Shown in pieces: positions 27,907 through 37,219 of a stretch of DNA of 64,000 nt (position 1 is its first letter; each line of letters opens with the position of its first letter). The notes under the pieces were generated by a model. That model did no database searches, had not been told where the DNA came from, and worked only from the letters and a program-made list of their open reading frames with translations. The DNA is taken from the NCBI GenBank assembly GCA_903908715.1, contig CAIVSY010000043.1:62001-126000 (forward strand), given 5' to 3'. The translations under genes and the position numbers were made by a program. This DNA comes from an uncultured bacterium. GTDB taxonomy: Bacteria; Verrucomicrobiota; Kiritimatiellia; CAIKKV01; CAITUY01.

Positions 27907-29294
27907 AAACCCGGGGACAGTTCGCCGCAATCCGGAAGGCTGCCAGCCCGGAGTGGATTGTGGTGCGGGCTTTCGCCTTCGCCATCCTCCTGGGAACCCT
28001 CCTCCTCTGCCTGCCATGGGCAAACAGGCGCAGCGAATGGACCGACCCCCTGACAGCCCTCTTCACAGCCACCAGCGCCACGTGTGTCACCGGACTGACG
28101 GTCGTGGACACAGGTTCATTCTTCACCCTTTTCGGGCAAACGGTTGTACTGCTGCTCATCCAGGCCGGCGGCCTGGGCATCATGACCCTGGGAACCTTCC
28201 TGCTCATCCTGACGGGCAGGCGCCTGGACATCGAGGATGAGTTTGTCCTCATGGACTCCCTCGGTTACGACCGGATCCGCGGACTGCCTTCGCTGCTGCG
28301 ACGAACCATCCTCTTCACTGTTCTCCTGGAAGGCGCAGGCGCGGTCATCCTTGCCCATCGCCTGTACGCGGCCCACAACCTCCCGCTCGGCACCGCAGCC
28401 TGGCACGGCCTCTTTCACGCCGTGAGCGCATTCTGCAATGCCGGCTTTGCCCTGCAGGCGGATAGTCTGGTCTCTTTCCGGGATGACCCCGTCATCCTGC
28501 TGACGATTTCGGCCTTGCTGATTCTTGGCGGTTTGGGGTTTCTCGTCCTGCACGATCTATCCTCAATCCGTTTCTGGCGCAGGAACCTCATCACCAGGGG
28601 GCGCCTCTCACTACATACAAAAGTCGTCCTGAAGACGACTGCAATCCTGATTGCCGGCGGCTGGATCCTGATCACCCTGCTGGAGTGGAACCACACGCTA
28701 GCCGGCTTATCCGCGCCAACCCGATTCCTGACATCCTTCTTCCACGCCGTCACACCCCGCACAGCCGGATTCAACGCAGTGGACATGACCCTTTTCCATC
28801 CCGCGACCCTTTTCCTGACCATGATCCTCATGTTTATCGGCGGCTCCCCGGGCTCCACAGCCGGCGGCATCAAGACCACAACGCTGGCGATCCTCTGCAG
28901 GGTGACCTTCGCCATCACCCGCGGCCGCGCAGCCGTCGAAAGCCACGGGCGAACCATCAGCCAGAAAGTGATCAGCGAAGCCCTCTCCATCTTCCTCCTC
29001 GGGGCCGTGCTCGTCATTTGCGCGTTCCTGGCTCTGCTCATCATCGAATCCCCGCCCCTCCTCGTAAAGGGATGTAGCCGTGCAGACGAATTGCTGTTTG
29101 AAACCGTATCCGCCTTTGGTACGGTCGGGTTGTCCACGGGCATCACAGCTTCCCTTTCCGCTGCCGGGAAGCTGATCATCATGCTGGTCATGTTTGTCGG
29201 ACGGGTCGGCCCCCTGACCTTGGCGCTCATTGTCGGCCGCAGGGCTGTGCAACAGGCAACCCGGCTGCCGGAAGAGGAATTAATTGTGGGCTGA
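27903..29294 (+). CDS. trkH: Potassium uptake membrane subunit, TrkH/KtrB type
   Basis: A 463-residue channel-like subunit with four pore loops carrying the expected filter glycines: SATCVTGLTV, SAFCNAGFAL, TPRTAGFNAV and SAFGTVGLSTG. The size and ~10-12 helices fit KtrB/TrkH. With TrkA it imports K+ across the inner membrane. ATG 27903 overlaps the aminotransferase stop. The same frame is open upstream to 27522, but that stretch is only the aminotransferase read out of frame. Confidence 0.95.
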   Translation: MKTRGQFAAIRKAASPEWIVVRAFAFAILLGTLLLCLPWANRRSEWTDPLTALFTATSATCVTGLTVVDTGSFFTLFGQTVVLLLIQAGGLGIMTLGTFLLILTGRRLDIEDEFVLMDSLGYDRIRGLPSLLRRTILFTVLLEGAGAVILAHRLYAAHNLPLGTAAWHGLFHAVSAFCNAGFALQADSLVSFRDDPVILLTISALLILGGLGFLVLHDLSSIRFWRRNLITRGRLSLHTKVVLKTTAILIAGGWILITLLEWNHTLAGLSAPTRFLTSFFHAVTPRTAGFNAVDMTLFHPATLFLTMILMFIGGSPGSTAGGIKTTTLAILCRVTFAITRGRAAVESHGRTISQKVISEALSIFLLGAVLVICAFLALLIIESPPLLVKGCSRADELLFETVSAFGTVGLSTGITASLSAAGKLIIMLVMFVGRVGPLTLALIVGRRAVQQATRLPEEELIVG

Positions 29295-29307
29295 AAGCGA
29301 GGGGAAT

Positions 29308-29976
29308 ATGCAGAAAATCGGAATCATTGGCGGAGGAAGGTTCGGATCCTATCTGGCCGTTTCACTGGCGCAACAGGGCGTGGATGTACTGTTTCTGGAT
29401 AAGGACATCTCAGTGGTGCAGCACATGCGCGACGTTGTGGCGCGTGCCGTTCAGGGCGATGCGTCCGATCCGCAAGCCCTGGCGGAAGCCGGTTTCGCCG
29501 GTTGCGACGTCGCCGTGGTCGCCATGGCCTCCAACCTGGAAGCCAGTATCCTCGCGACAATGGCCTTGAAGGACCTGAAGGTACCCCGGGTCATTGCCAA
29601 GGCAGCCTCCGAAAACGCAGGAAAGGTCTTGGACAGGATTGGCGCCGACCAGATCGTCTACCCCGAACGGGATCGGGCCATGCGGCTTGCACGGACCCTG
29701 TGCGCCAAGAGTATTATCGACTATGTCCAGGTCTCTGCCGGAACCGGCATATTGAAGATCGAAGCACCGGAAAAATTCGTCGGCAAGCGGCTGGCCGATA
29801 CCCGCATCCGGAATCTGCACGGTATCACAATCCTTGAAGTCCGGCGTCACAATACGGATGGAACAACCACTTCCATCGCCGCGCCTGGCGGAGAGGAAGT
29901 CCTGCAGGAAAACGACACCCTGATTATCTTCGGGAGCGATGAACACCTGCGGCGATTCGAGAAGGAATTGACGTAA
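29308..29976 (+). CDS. trkA: Potassium uptake regulatory subunit, TrkA/KtrA type
   Basis: A 222-residue RCK protein with one N-terminal Rossmann domain (IGIIGGGRFGSYLA, then FLDKDISVVQ) that binds NAD(H) or ATP, and one C-terminal RCK_C domain (FVGKRLADTRIRNLHGI). This is the single-RCK, KtrA-like layout, not the duplicated E. coli TrkA. It gates the TrkH channel encoded 13 bases upstream. GAGGGGAA precedes ATG 29308. A dispersed repeat lies downstream. Confidence 0.94.
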   Translation: MQKIGIIGGGRFGSYLAVSLAQQGVDVLFLDKDISVVQHMRDVVARAVQGDASDPQALAEAGFAGCDVAVVAMASNLEASILATMALKDLKVPRVIAKAASENAGKVLDRIGADQIVYPERDRAMRLARTLCAKSIIDYVQVSAGTGILKIEAPEKFVGKRLADTRIRNLHGITILEVRRHNTDGTTTSIAAPGGEEVLQENDTLIIFGSDEHLRRFEKELT

Positions 29977-30044
29977 CCCGGACCCGCAGCCCTTCCAATC
30001 CCTTCCGCCGGTCTCCCTCAGCCGGAACGATTCAGTTTGGGGGG

Positions 30045-30272
30045 TGCAATTCCCCTCACCTCAATCCTCCGAGGCTCGCTGTAGCGCTTGCGCGGAGGCG
30101 GCTCCCGCTTTACCCCCGTCAACACTACGGTGGACAAGAAAGGGGAGAGGAAGTTCTAACGACCCCACGTATGCTGTCACCAGAAGGTGATGCCGCCCGG
30201 GCCCTCAAAACCATTTATAATTCCCTCTCCCTTGACGGGAGAGGGCCAGGGTGAGGGTGTTTTGAACTGCAT
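30045..30272. repeat. Dispersed palindromic repeat, copy A (interrupted)
   Basis: This intergenic element matches copy B (48310-48486) in inverted orientation. Its right arm (30219-30272) aligns to 48310-48363 with 47 of 54 identical bases. It holds a perfect nine-base stem, CCCTCTCCC/GGGAGAGGG (30223-30231, 30237-30245), and ends in AACTGCAT. The left arm carries CCCCTCACCTCAATCCTC (30053-30070), the complement of 48449-48466. The spacers share GCATCACCTTC. Roughly 60 extra bases (about 30071-30132) split the left hairpin. It separates the convergent trkA and EIIA genes and may also help terminate both. The rest of the 29977-30281 gap shows nothing else. Confidence 0.75.
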
Positions 30273-30281
30273 CGCTCCGGC

Positions 30282-31118
30282 TCAGGCAATGGTCTTCTTG
30301 GTCAGTTTGACCAGAACCTTCCAGAGCTTGTCGGGATTTTCTTCGGCCATCAGCGCCTTGCGCGCGTCGGCATCCGAAAATGTCTCAGCCAGACCCGCGA
30401 GCAGCTTGAGATAGAACGCACTGGCCGCCGTGGGAATCACCAGAAAAAACACAATGCGCGTCAGGGTCTTGTCATGTCCGTCGAACTTGATCCCCTTGCT
30501 GCTGATACCCAACCCCAGCGTCAAACCGCCGCCTTCAACACCCCGAACGTGCGGAAATGCCAAGCCATGATCCACAGCCGTGCTGACGATGGACTCTCTT
30601 CGCAAGGCCGCCTCAACCAGCTTGGATGCATGATCCACAAACCCCTGCTCCTGCATGCAGTCAGCCATCTCGAGGATGGCCTCCTCCCTTGTTGAGGCTT
30701 GCAATTTCGGGATCATCAGGCCCGGTGCCGAGAATCGAGCAATCCCTACCTTCCGCGGTTCACCGCGCCGCGGCGCTGCGCCGATATGCCGGGGCAATCC
30801 TTCCTGGTAATAGAGAATACGAGTGCAGATCGGACAAACCTGGATATGCTCCGAAACCTTGACCGATTGTACCAGGCTTGTGGGAATCCTCATGCCGCAT
30901 CCCGTACAGATACCATTGGACATCGGCACAATGATAATCGGGTCCCGCTTCTGCATCCTCCCCACCAGCCCCTGGATGTCCGCCGGCAACTGCTCGGTCA
31001 GCGACTTCACTGAAGCATCCAACTCGTCCAGGCGATGCCCATGCCGATGCGCCTTCTGCTCGGTTCGAATCAATGACAATTCCTGCAACTGAATCAAATG
31101 GTTGATCTTTGGATGCAT
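30282..31118 (-). CDS. Zinc-ribbon/coiled-coil protein fused to a PTS EIIA (fructose/Ntr-type) domain
   Basis: A 278-residue protein in two parts. Residues 1-105 are a charged helical segment plus a zinc ribbon, C71/C74 and C95/C98 (CTGC ... CPIC), like the DksA/C4-type ribbon proteins. Residues about 130-278 are a PTS_EIIA_2 domain with the phospho-accepting H190 in HGLAFPHVRG. No EI, HPr or permease is nearby, which favours a regulatory (EIIANtr-like) role over sugar transport. AGGGG lies upstream of ATG 31118. The tRNA-Arg gene is immediately upstream on the same strand. Confidence 0.82.
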   Translation of the reverse strand: MHPKINHLIQLQELSLIRTEQKAHRHGHRLDELDASVKSLTEQLPADIQGLVGRMQKRDPIIIVPMSNGICTGCGMRIPTSLVQSVKVSEHIQVCPICTRILYYQEGLPRHIGAAPRRGEPRKVGIARFSAPGLMIPKLQASTREEAILEMADCMQEQGFVDHASKLVEAALRRESIVSTAVDHGLAFPHVRGVEGGGLTLGLGISSKGIKFDGHDKTLTRIVFFLVIPTAASAFYLKLLAGLAETFSDADARKALMAEENPDKLWKVLVKLTKKTIA

Positions 31119-31180
31119 ACCAACCCCTGTCCTTTCGCAAATTGTCGCCGCGGATATCCGGCGATGCCCCGGAAAAAAGA

Positions 31181-31257
31181 TGGCGTACCTGGCAGGAGTT
31201 GAACCTGCAACCCTCAGATCCGTAGTCTGATGCTCTGTCCAATTGAGCTACAGGTAC
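31181..31257 (-). tRNA. tRNA-Arg (anticodon ACG)
   Basis: A 77-nt cloverleaf including an encoded CCA. The acceptor stem GTACCTG/CAGGTAC has discriminator G. The D-arm is GCTC...GAGC, and the anticodon stem TCAGA/TCTGA encloses loop CTACGGA, giving anticodon ACG at loop positions 3-5. The T-arm is GCAGG/CCTGC with loop TTCAACT. The A34 would be edited to inosine to read CGU/CGC/CGA. A strong promoter lies just upstream. Confidence 0.96.
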
Positions 31258-31280
31258 ACCTTGGAATCAACGGGCAAGTG

Positions 31281-31309
31281 AATATACTTTCTCGCACATC
31301 TTTTTGCAA
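31281..31309 (-). promoter_or_regulatory. Promoter for tRNA-Arg
   Basis: On the minus strand: TTGCAA (31304-31309), a 17-base spacer and TATATT (31281-31286), about 24 bases before the tRNA 5' end. It could also read through into the zinc-ribbon/EIIA gene. Confidence 0.6.
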
Positions 31310-31356
31310 CACCCATCCATGTATTTTTTGGTACGATGACGGAGATGGAGGTAATC

Positions 31357-32379
31357 ATGAGTGAATGCTGTACGGAAATCGAAGCCATCCGCAGGCAGTC
31401 CGGAAGTCAATTGCTGATCCTCGGCCACCAGTATCAAGGACCTGACGTGCTGGCCCACGTGGATGTGATCGGTGATTCACTGGAACTGGCCCGCAAGGCG
31501 GCGGCCAGCTCGGCGGAACGTATCGTGTTCTGCGGGGTTCATTTCATGGCCGAGTCGGCGGATATCCTGACCCGGCCGGACCAGCACGTCTACATGCCCG
31601 AAACCGGCGCCGGTTGCCCCATGGCGGATATGGCGGATGCCTCCGCCGTGGACAGGGCCTGGTCCTTCCTCCGGCGAAACGGAGACGGCTGGCTGCCCGT
31701 GGTCTACGTGAACAGCACCGCCACCGTGAAAGCCTTCTGCGGAAAAAACGGAGGAAGCGCCTGCACATCCAGCAATGCACCGCGCGTTTTCCAATGGGCC
31801 TTGAAACAGGATCGGAAGATTTTCTTCCTCCCCGATATTCATCTCGGCATCAACAGCGCCCATGATCTCGGGATTCCGGATGAGGAAACCGCCATCTACG
31901 ACTACCGCCGCCCGGACGGCGGCCTGTCCGCAGCCGACCTGCACCGCAGCCGGATCCTTGTCTGGGGCGGCTTTTGCCCCATCCATGTGAACTTCACCGT
32001 CGCCGATGTGCAGGCAGCCCGGTCCAATTGGCCGGACGCGAAGATCATTGTCCACCCCGAAGCCCCCAAGGAAGTCGTGCGCATGGCCGACGCACACGGC
32101 TCGACTTCTCAAATCATCACTTATGTCCGCAATGCCGCCCCGGGCTCTACCATCGTCATCGGCACGGAATCTCAACTGGTGAAGCGGCTGGCATCCGAAT
32201 TCAAGGACCGGCTGTCTATCCGGATGCTCAAGGGCTCCTTCTGCCCCAACATGGCCAAGACCAACGAGACCAACCTGCTGCGTGTCCTGCGCGACTGGCC
32301 GGACCGGAACCGGGTGCGCGTTGCGCAATACCTGGCAGCCGACGCCCGCCTTTGCCTGGAAAGAATGCTGTCGCTGTAG
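31357..32379 (+). CDS. nadA: Quinolinate synthase
   Basis: A 340-residue enzyme that condenses iminoaspartate with dihydroxyacetone phosphate to quinolinate in NAD synthesis. The three cluster-binding cysteines are C128 (VKAFCGKNGG), C207 (GGFCPIH) and C296 (GSFCPNMAKTN), for one [4Fe-4S]. GHQYQGPDV near the N-terminus and IVHPEAPKEV support the three-domain fold. ATG 31357 is preferred over 31336 because GGAGGT lies five bases upstream. NadB and NadC are not in the window. It is followed 10 bases later by uvrB. Confidence 0.96.
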   Translation: MSECCTEIEAIRRQSGSQLLILGHQYQGPDVLAHVDVIGDSLELARKAAASSAERIVFCGVHFMAESADILTRPDQHVYMPETGAGCPMADMADASAVDRAWSFLRRNGDGWLPVVYVNSTATVKAFCGKNGGSACTSSNAPRVFQWALKQDRKIFFLPDIHLGINSAHDLGIPDEETAIYDYRRPDGGLSAADLHRSRILVWGGFCPIHVNFTVADVQAARSNWPDAKIIVHPEAPKEVVRMADAHGSTSQIITYVRNAAPGSTIVIGTESQLVKRLASEFKDRLSIRMLKGSFCPNMAKTNETNLLRVLRDWPDRNRVRVAQYLAADARLCLERMLSL

Positions 32380-32389
32380 GAACGGAACA

Positions 32390-34450
32390 TTGAATTCCTC
32401 CTTCACTCTTCACTCGCCCTACCAGCCGACCGGCGACCAGCCGGAGGCGATTGACGCACTCTGCCGCGGGCTGGCCACAGCCGCCCCGCCCCATCGGTTC
32501 CAGATCCTCGAAGGGGTTACCGGCTCCGGAAAAACCTTCACCGCCGCCAATGTCATCGCACGCCACGGCCGCCCCGCACTTGTCATCTCCCACAACAAAA
32601 CCCTTGCCGCCCAGCTGTATTCGGAACTGAAAACGTTCTTTCCCGGAAACGCCGTTGAATACTTCGTGAGCTATTACGACTACTACCAGCCGGAAGCCTA
32701 CATCCCCCAGACCGACACCTATATCGAAAAGGACGCCTCGATCAACAAGGAGATAGAGCGCCTGCGCCTCTCCGCCACCAATTCGCTCCTTTCCCGCGAC
32801 GACGTGATCATCGTGGCATCCGTCTCCTGCATCTACGGACTCGGATCGCCGGAGGATTACCGGCAGATGGTTGTATCCCTCTCCGCCGGCGACACAGTGG
32901 ATCGCGATGAACTTCTGAACAAGCTGGTCACCATCCAGTACAACCGCAATGATTATGCCCCGGAACCAGGCACCTTCCGCGTCCGGGGCGATACGGTGGA
33001 CATCTTCCCCTCCTATTCCAACAAAGGCGTTCGGCTTGATTTCTTCGGCGACCAGCTCGACCAGGCGTCAACCTTCGATATTGTCACCGGCCGCGCAGAA
33101 GACCGCCTCGACCGCGTGGTCGTCTCCCCGGCCACCCATTTCGTCATGCCCTACGAAAAGATCGAAGGGGCCATCGCCGCCATCCTCGCCGAAATGGAGG
33201 AACGGATCCGATGGTTCGAGACCAACGGTAAACTCCTGGAGGCCCAGCGCATCAAGATGCGCACCATGTACGATATGGAAATGCTGAAGGAGATCGGCTA
33301 CTGCTCGGGAATCGAAAATTACTCCCGCCACCTGAGCGGACGCGCCCCGGGATCACAACCAGCCACACTCCTGAACTATTTCCCGGGCGAATTCCTGACG
33401 ATCATCGACGAGTCCCATGTCACCATCCCCCAGCTCCGCGCCATGTACAACGGGGACCAGGCCCGCAAGAACGTGCTCATCGAGCACGGATTCCGCCTGC
33501 CGTCGGCACGCGATAACCGCCCGCTGAACTTCGAGGAATTCATGCGTACCGTCGGAAAGGTCATCTTCACTTCCGCCACACCCGGCCCCTATGAGCGGCA
33601 GGTTTCACCCCCGGCCATCCCCCAACTCATCCGCCCGACCGGGATTGTGGACCCGCCGGTCCTGGTTCGCCCGCTGAAAAACCAGGTGGATGACGTCATG
33701 GAGGAAATCCGCGCCCATGCCGAACGCGCCGAGCGGGTGCTGGTGGCCACCCTGACCAAACGCACCGCCGAAGATCTTTCGGACTACCTCTCCTCCGTCG
33801 GATTGAAGGTGCGGTATCTGCACGCGGACATCGACGCCATCCGCCGTGTCGAAATCCTGCGCAGTCTGCGAAAGGCGGATTTTGACTGCCTGATCGGAAT
33901 CAATCTCCTCCGTGAAGGGCTCGACCTCCCTGAGGTTTCGCTGGTCGCCGTCCTGGATGCCGACAAGGAGGGTTTCCTCCGTTCGGAAACCTCCCTCATC
34001 CAGACGGCGGGCCGCGCGGCCCGCCATCTGAACGGCAAGGTCATCCTCTACGCCGACCAGGTCACCGACTCCATGCGGCGCATGATCGAGGTCACCAATG
34101 CCCGGCGAAGCGCACAGGAAGCCTACAACAAGCGGCATCGGATCACTCCCACGGCCATCCAGAAAAACATCCAGGAAAGTCTCGTCCTGGAGAGCTCAAG
34201 CCGTGAGATCGAGAACTGCGTTGCCCGGGAAAGCGGCGCCGAATATGACGTACACGCCACCCTCCGGGAAATGGAGGCGGAAATGCTGGAAGCCGCCGAC
34301 GCCCTGGAATTCGAGCGCGCCGCCATTCTGCGCGACCAGATCAAGGAACTGCGCCTGGCCTCCGGTATCCCGGGCGATCACGGCGAACCGCAGAAGCAGA
34401 CCGCCATCCAGTACAACAAGCCGCGGACAGGGAAGAAACGCCGCAATTGA
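32390..34450 (+). CDS. uvrB: Excinuclease ABC subunit B
   Basis: A 686-residue DNA-repair helicase-like protein. It has Walker A GVTGSGKTFT, the beta-hairpin region YYDYYQPEAYIPQTDTYIEK, VASVSCIYGLG, DEAD-like IIDESHVT, and SF2 motifs V-VI (GINLLREGLDLPEV, QTAGRAAR). A C-terminal UVR motif (ADALEFERAAILRDQI) binds UvrC. It acts with UvrA/UvrC in nucleotide excision repair. The start is TTG 32390, with AGGAACGGA upstream; the frame extends to 32282 inside nadA, but that is rejected. Length fits the family (about 660-690). Confidence 0.97.
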   Translation: MNSSFTLHSPYQPTGDQPEAIDALCRGLATAAPPHRFQILEGVTGSGKTFTAANVIARHGRPALVISHNKTLAAQLYSELKTFFPGNAVEYFVSYYDYYQPEAYIPQTDTYIEKDASINKEIERLRLSATNSLLSRDDVIIVASVSCIYGLGSPEDYRQMVVSLSAGDTVDRDELLNKLVTIQYNRNDYAPEPGTFRVRGDTVDIFPSYSNKGVRLDFFGDQLDQASTFDIVTGRAEDRLDRVVVSPATHFVMPYEKIEGAIAAILAEMEERIRWFETNGKLLEAQRIKMRTMYDMEMLKEIGYCSGIENYSRHLSGRAPGSQPATLLNYFPGEFLTIIDESHVTIPQLRAMYNGDQARKNVLIEHGFRLPSARDNRPLNFEEFMRTVGKVIFTSATPGPYERQVSPPAIPQLIRPTGIVDPPVLVRPLKNQVDDVMEEIRAHAERAERVLVATLTKRTAEDLSDYLSSVGLKVRYLHADIDAIRRVEILRSLRKADFDCLIGINLLREGLDLPEVSLVAVLDADKEGFLRSETSLIQTAGRAARHLNGKVILYADQVTDSMRRMIEVTNARRSAQEAYNKRHRITPTAIQKNIQESLVLESSSREIENCVARESGAEYDVHATLREMEAEMLEAADALEFERAAILRDQIKELRLASGIPGDHGEPQKQTAIQYNKPRTGKKRRN

Positions 34451-34545
34451 AGCATCGGATTCCGCGGAACCGGATCCGCCACGCAACGCAGGCCGATCCT
34501 TGCCATGCTCTTGCCGCCACCACGCACCCGTGTTACGTTGCTCCC

Positions 34546-37206
34546 ATGAAACGCCTTTGCCCGGCTTTCCACCCCGCCTGCCTTGGGATCCTCCTGGCGC
34601 TCGGGCCGCTTTCGGGGCAAGCCGGCGAATCGACGTTGATCCAGGACTTCGAAACCCGCATCACCATCTCCCCATGGCCACCGGACACCGCTCGCGCCGG
34701 AATCTCGACGAATTGGGCTGCCGACGGACAGCATTCACTTTACATCGGACGGAACTCCATGGTGGCCATCGAGGAAATGAACACACGCAACTGGAGCCCG
34801 TACCAGTTCCTGCGCTTCCATATCCGCGTGCCGGGGCGGCAGGGCGCCCACATCGGACTGGAAATCGCCGATTCCATGAGCGGCTACCACAACCGCCACC
34901 AGAATTCCGCCAGCGCCTCCGCCGGCGATTCCGTCATCTCCGTGGACATAGGCGCCAACCTCTGGCGCGGCGAACGCAACCGCCCCTACCGTGACAACAA
35001 GACTCCAATCAACAAGAAGCGGATCCAGCGCTTCTCCTTCACGGCAACCGACACGGAGTTCTATGTCGACAAGATCGAGCTAATGAAGTCCGCCTCGCCG
35101 GCTTGTCCCGGCGCCTACGCCTTCGATTTCGGCGGCGAGAACCAACCGGTGCAGTCCGGATGGATCGGCCTCTCCCCCTCCACCTGCTGGCAGGAGGAAA
35201 ACGGCTACGGGTTATCCCAGGGCGCCTCTTCACTCGGCAACAGCACGCCCTACCCGACCCTGGTCCTGGGCGACGGAATCAGGATGAATCAGGCAACCCT
35301 GAAGGTGCGCCTCCCCGGCGGCCCCTATATCGGCTGGCTCGTCCTGGAGCGCTCGGGATTCTGGGAAGGCGAGCAGGCGGTCTACACCAATGCCTGCCTC
35401 TTCGCCAACGGTAAGCCGGTCGCCCGCCATTCCGCCCGGGCCGACGATGCATGGTTTCTCCTGGAAGATGTGGAAACCTTCTCGCAGGACGACATCATCG
35501 ACCGCCTCGTTCTCGCCAGGCAGGGCACAGCGGATTTCGCATTCCACGCGATTCCCGGACATAACACGTTCACATTGTCCGTTCAAGGATCCCAGGGGGA
35601 AGTCCCGCGCCTGGCCGGTCTCATACTGGCACCCGACACCGATGAAGGCAGAACCTTTCTCGCCGGCCACAAGGCCCGTCAACGCGATATCATCGCTTCC
35701 ACACATCGGCTCCTGTCGGGTCCCCATCCGCCCGTTTCCCCTTCAGCGGATCCGGAGGCGCCCCTCATCCTTGCTCCATTGCCCACGGACTACGCCATGT
35801 CTCCGGAGGATACCCCGCCCGCAAATACAACCCAGCCGATCCCCGTATTGACAGGTTTCGCCGGCATGACGGTACACCAGCTGGTCGGCCTGTACGCCGC
35901 AAAGGATCTCACCCTCTCCGCCTCTGTTTCCCCCCTGCGGGATCTCACAGGCACCCTCCCCCCGCAGGCGATTCGCCTGTCCGGAAATCACTATCTTCCG
36001 ACGCACGGCTACGACACAACTGCCGTCACGATCGAGACCCATGACTATCGCCCCTTCGAGCAGCTCCGCCTCAAACCCGGACTTGCCCGCTGCATTCTCC
36101 TTTCCGTGGATATTCCAGCCGGAACCACACCCGGAACCTATACGGGGGTAATGCATCTCGCCGCTTCCGCCCCGCCATCCCCCATCCTGGATGCGGAAAT
36201 CAAGCTGGAGGTCGTGCCCGGCCGCCTGCCCCCGCTCGACTGGCCAGTCGGTCTCTTCTTCAGCGGAGTACCGATCCCGCGACCTCTTCTCCCGGACGAT
36301 GCATACTGGCGCCTGACCGAGGAATTGTTCCGCCTGCTCGCCCAGGGCGGGAAAACCATGCTGACTTCCGGACCCGACTACCAGTGGGTCGGCAATGGAT
36401 TCGAAGGCGATGAAGCCATTCGTTATCTCCGGTTGGCGGCCCGCTACGGACTGGACCAGAAAGTCATCGGCTATGGGGGATTCGATCTGCGCTGTGATCC
36501 TTCCGACCCCGCGTCCGGGCGCGCATGGGAAGCCTTCCGACGCGTCAATGGCCTGCCAGAGCATTACCTGAACACCTATGACGAACCCTCCCTGCCGAAG
36601 GATTTCCCGCCGGCCTTTGACCGCCTCCTGAAGCGAAAGGCCGCAGGCTTCAAAACCATCGGATGGACCAGCGTGGCCGATCCGGGAAAGACGGACGAAA
36701 ACCACACCCGCCTGGTCCGCGAATCCCACGCAGCAGCCTTTAACATCCATTCCCCGGAAACCCTCCGCTGGGCAAACCAGATGGGCGTCGAGGCATGGGT
36801 CTACAACAACGGCCTTTCCCGCTACTCGCAAGGGCTGCACCTGTGGCGCAACCGCCGGGAAGGCGCGCGCGGACGGGTGGACTGGATTGCCTCGATCGTC
36901 CAGGGATTCCAGTTTGACGCCCTGGACTCCCGCGAGCCGGACCTTTCCTGTTTCTATTTTCACCGCCGGCTGGGCGTGCTTCCGGCCCCCCGCTATCTGG
37001 GAGTTGTGGAGGGAAGTTTCGATGCCCGCCTGCTATCGGAGCTGGAACTTCGCGCCCATCACAAGCCAAGAGCCGCCTGGTCCCGCAAGGTTCGCCAACT
37101 CTTCGCCGAACTGGAGGCCCGGCCGTACCGTACCCCGATCCCATGGAGCGAGCAGGCGGCCCTGCGCACCCGTATGATCCGTCTTCTGCGCGAAGATCAA
37201 CCCTGA
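34546..37206 (+). CDS. Secreted glycoside-hydrolase-like protein (DUF4091/GH123-like)
   Basis: An 886-residue protein with a signal peptide (first about 27 residues, cleaved near GQAGES). After an N-terminal beta-rich galactose-binding-like part (about 30-190) comes a segment starting AYAFDFGGENQPVQSGW, resembling a malectin/lyase-type fold. A beta-sandwich with PGTYTGVMHL follows, then a C-terminal domain with LNTYDEPSLPKDF and MGVEAWVYNNG that resembles the DUF4091 (GH123-like) barrel. The acidic pair D-E in YDEP is a candidate catalytic site. The convergent gene is a GH78 enzyme, so plant or algal polysaccharide use is plausible. The start lacks a clear Shine-Dalgarno. Confidence 0.65.
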   Translation: MKRLCPAFHPACLGILLALGPLSGQAGESTLIQDFETRITISPWPPDTARAGISTNWAADGQHSLYIGRNSMVAIEEMNTRNWSPYQFLRFHIRVPGRQGAHIGLEIADSMSGYHNRHQNSASASAGDSVISVDIGANLWRGERNRPYRDNKTPINKKRIQRFSFTATDTEFYVDKIELMKSASPACPGAYAFDFGGENQPVQSGWIGLSPSTCWQEENGYGLSQGASSLGNSTPYPTLVLGDGIRMNQATLKVRLPGGPYIGWLVLERSGFWEGEQAVYTNACLFANGKPVARHSARADDAWFLLEDVETFSQDDIIDRLVLARQGTADFAFHAIPGHNTFTLSVQGSQGEVPRLAGLILAPDTDEGRTFLAGHKARQRDIIASTHRLLSGPHPPVSPSADPEAPLILAPLPTDYAMSPEDTPPANTTQPIPVLTGFAGMTVHQLVGLYAAKDLTLSASVSPLRDLTGTLPPQAIRLSGNHYLPTHGYDTTAVTIETHDYRPFEQLRLKPGLARCILLSVDIPAGTTPGTYTGVMHLAASAPPSPILDAEIKLEVVPGRLPPLDWPVGLFFSGVPIPRPLLPDDAYWRLTEELFRLLAQGGKTMLTSGPDYQWVGNGFEGDEAIRYLRLAARYGLDQKVIGYGGFDLRCDPSDPASGRAWEAFRRVNGLPEHYLNTYDEPSLPKDFPPAFDRLLKRKAAGFKTIGWTSVADPGKTDENHTRLVRESHAAAFNIHSPETLRWANQMGVEAWVYNNGLSRYSQGLHLWRNRREGARGRVDWIASIVQGFQFDALDSREPDLSCFYFHRRLGVLPAPRYLGVVEGSFDARLLSELELRAHHKPRAAWSRKVRQLFAELEARPYRTPIPWSEQAALRTRMIRLLREDQP

Positions 37207-37219
37207 ACCATTCCGGCAA

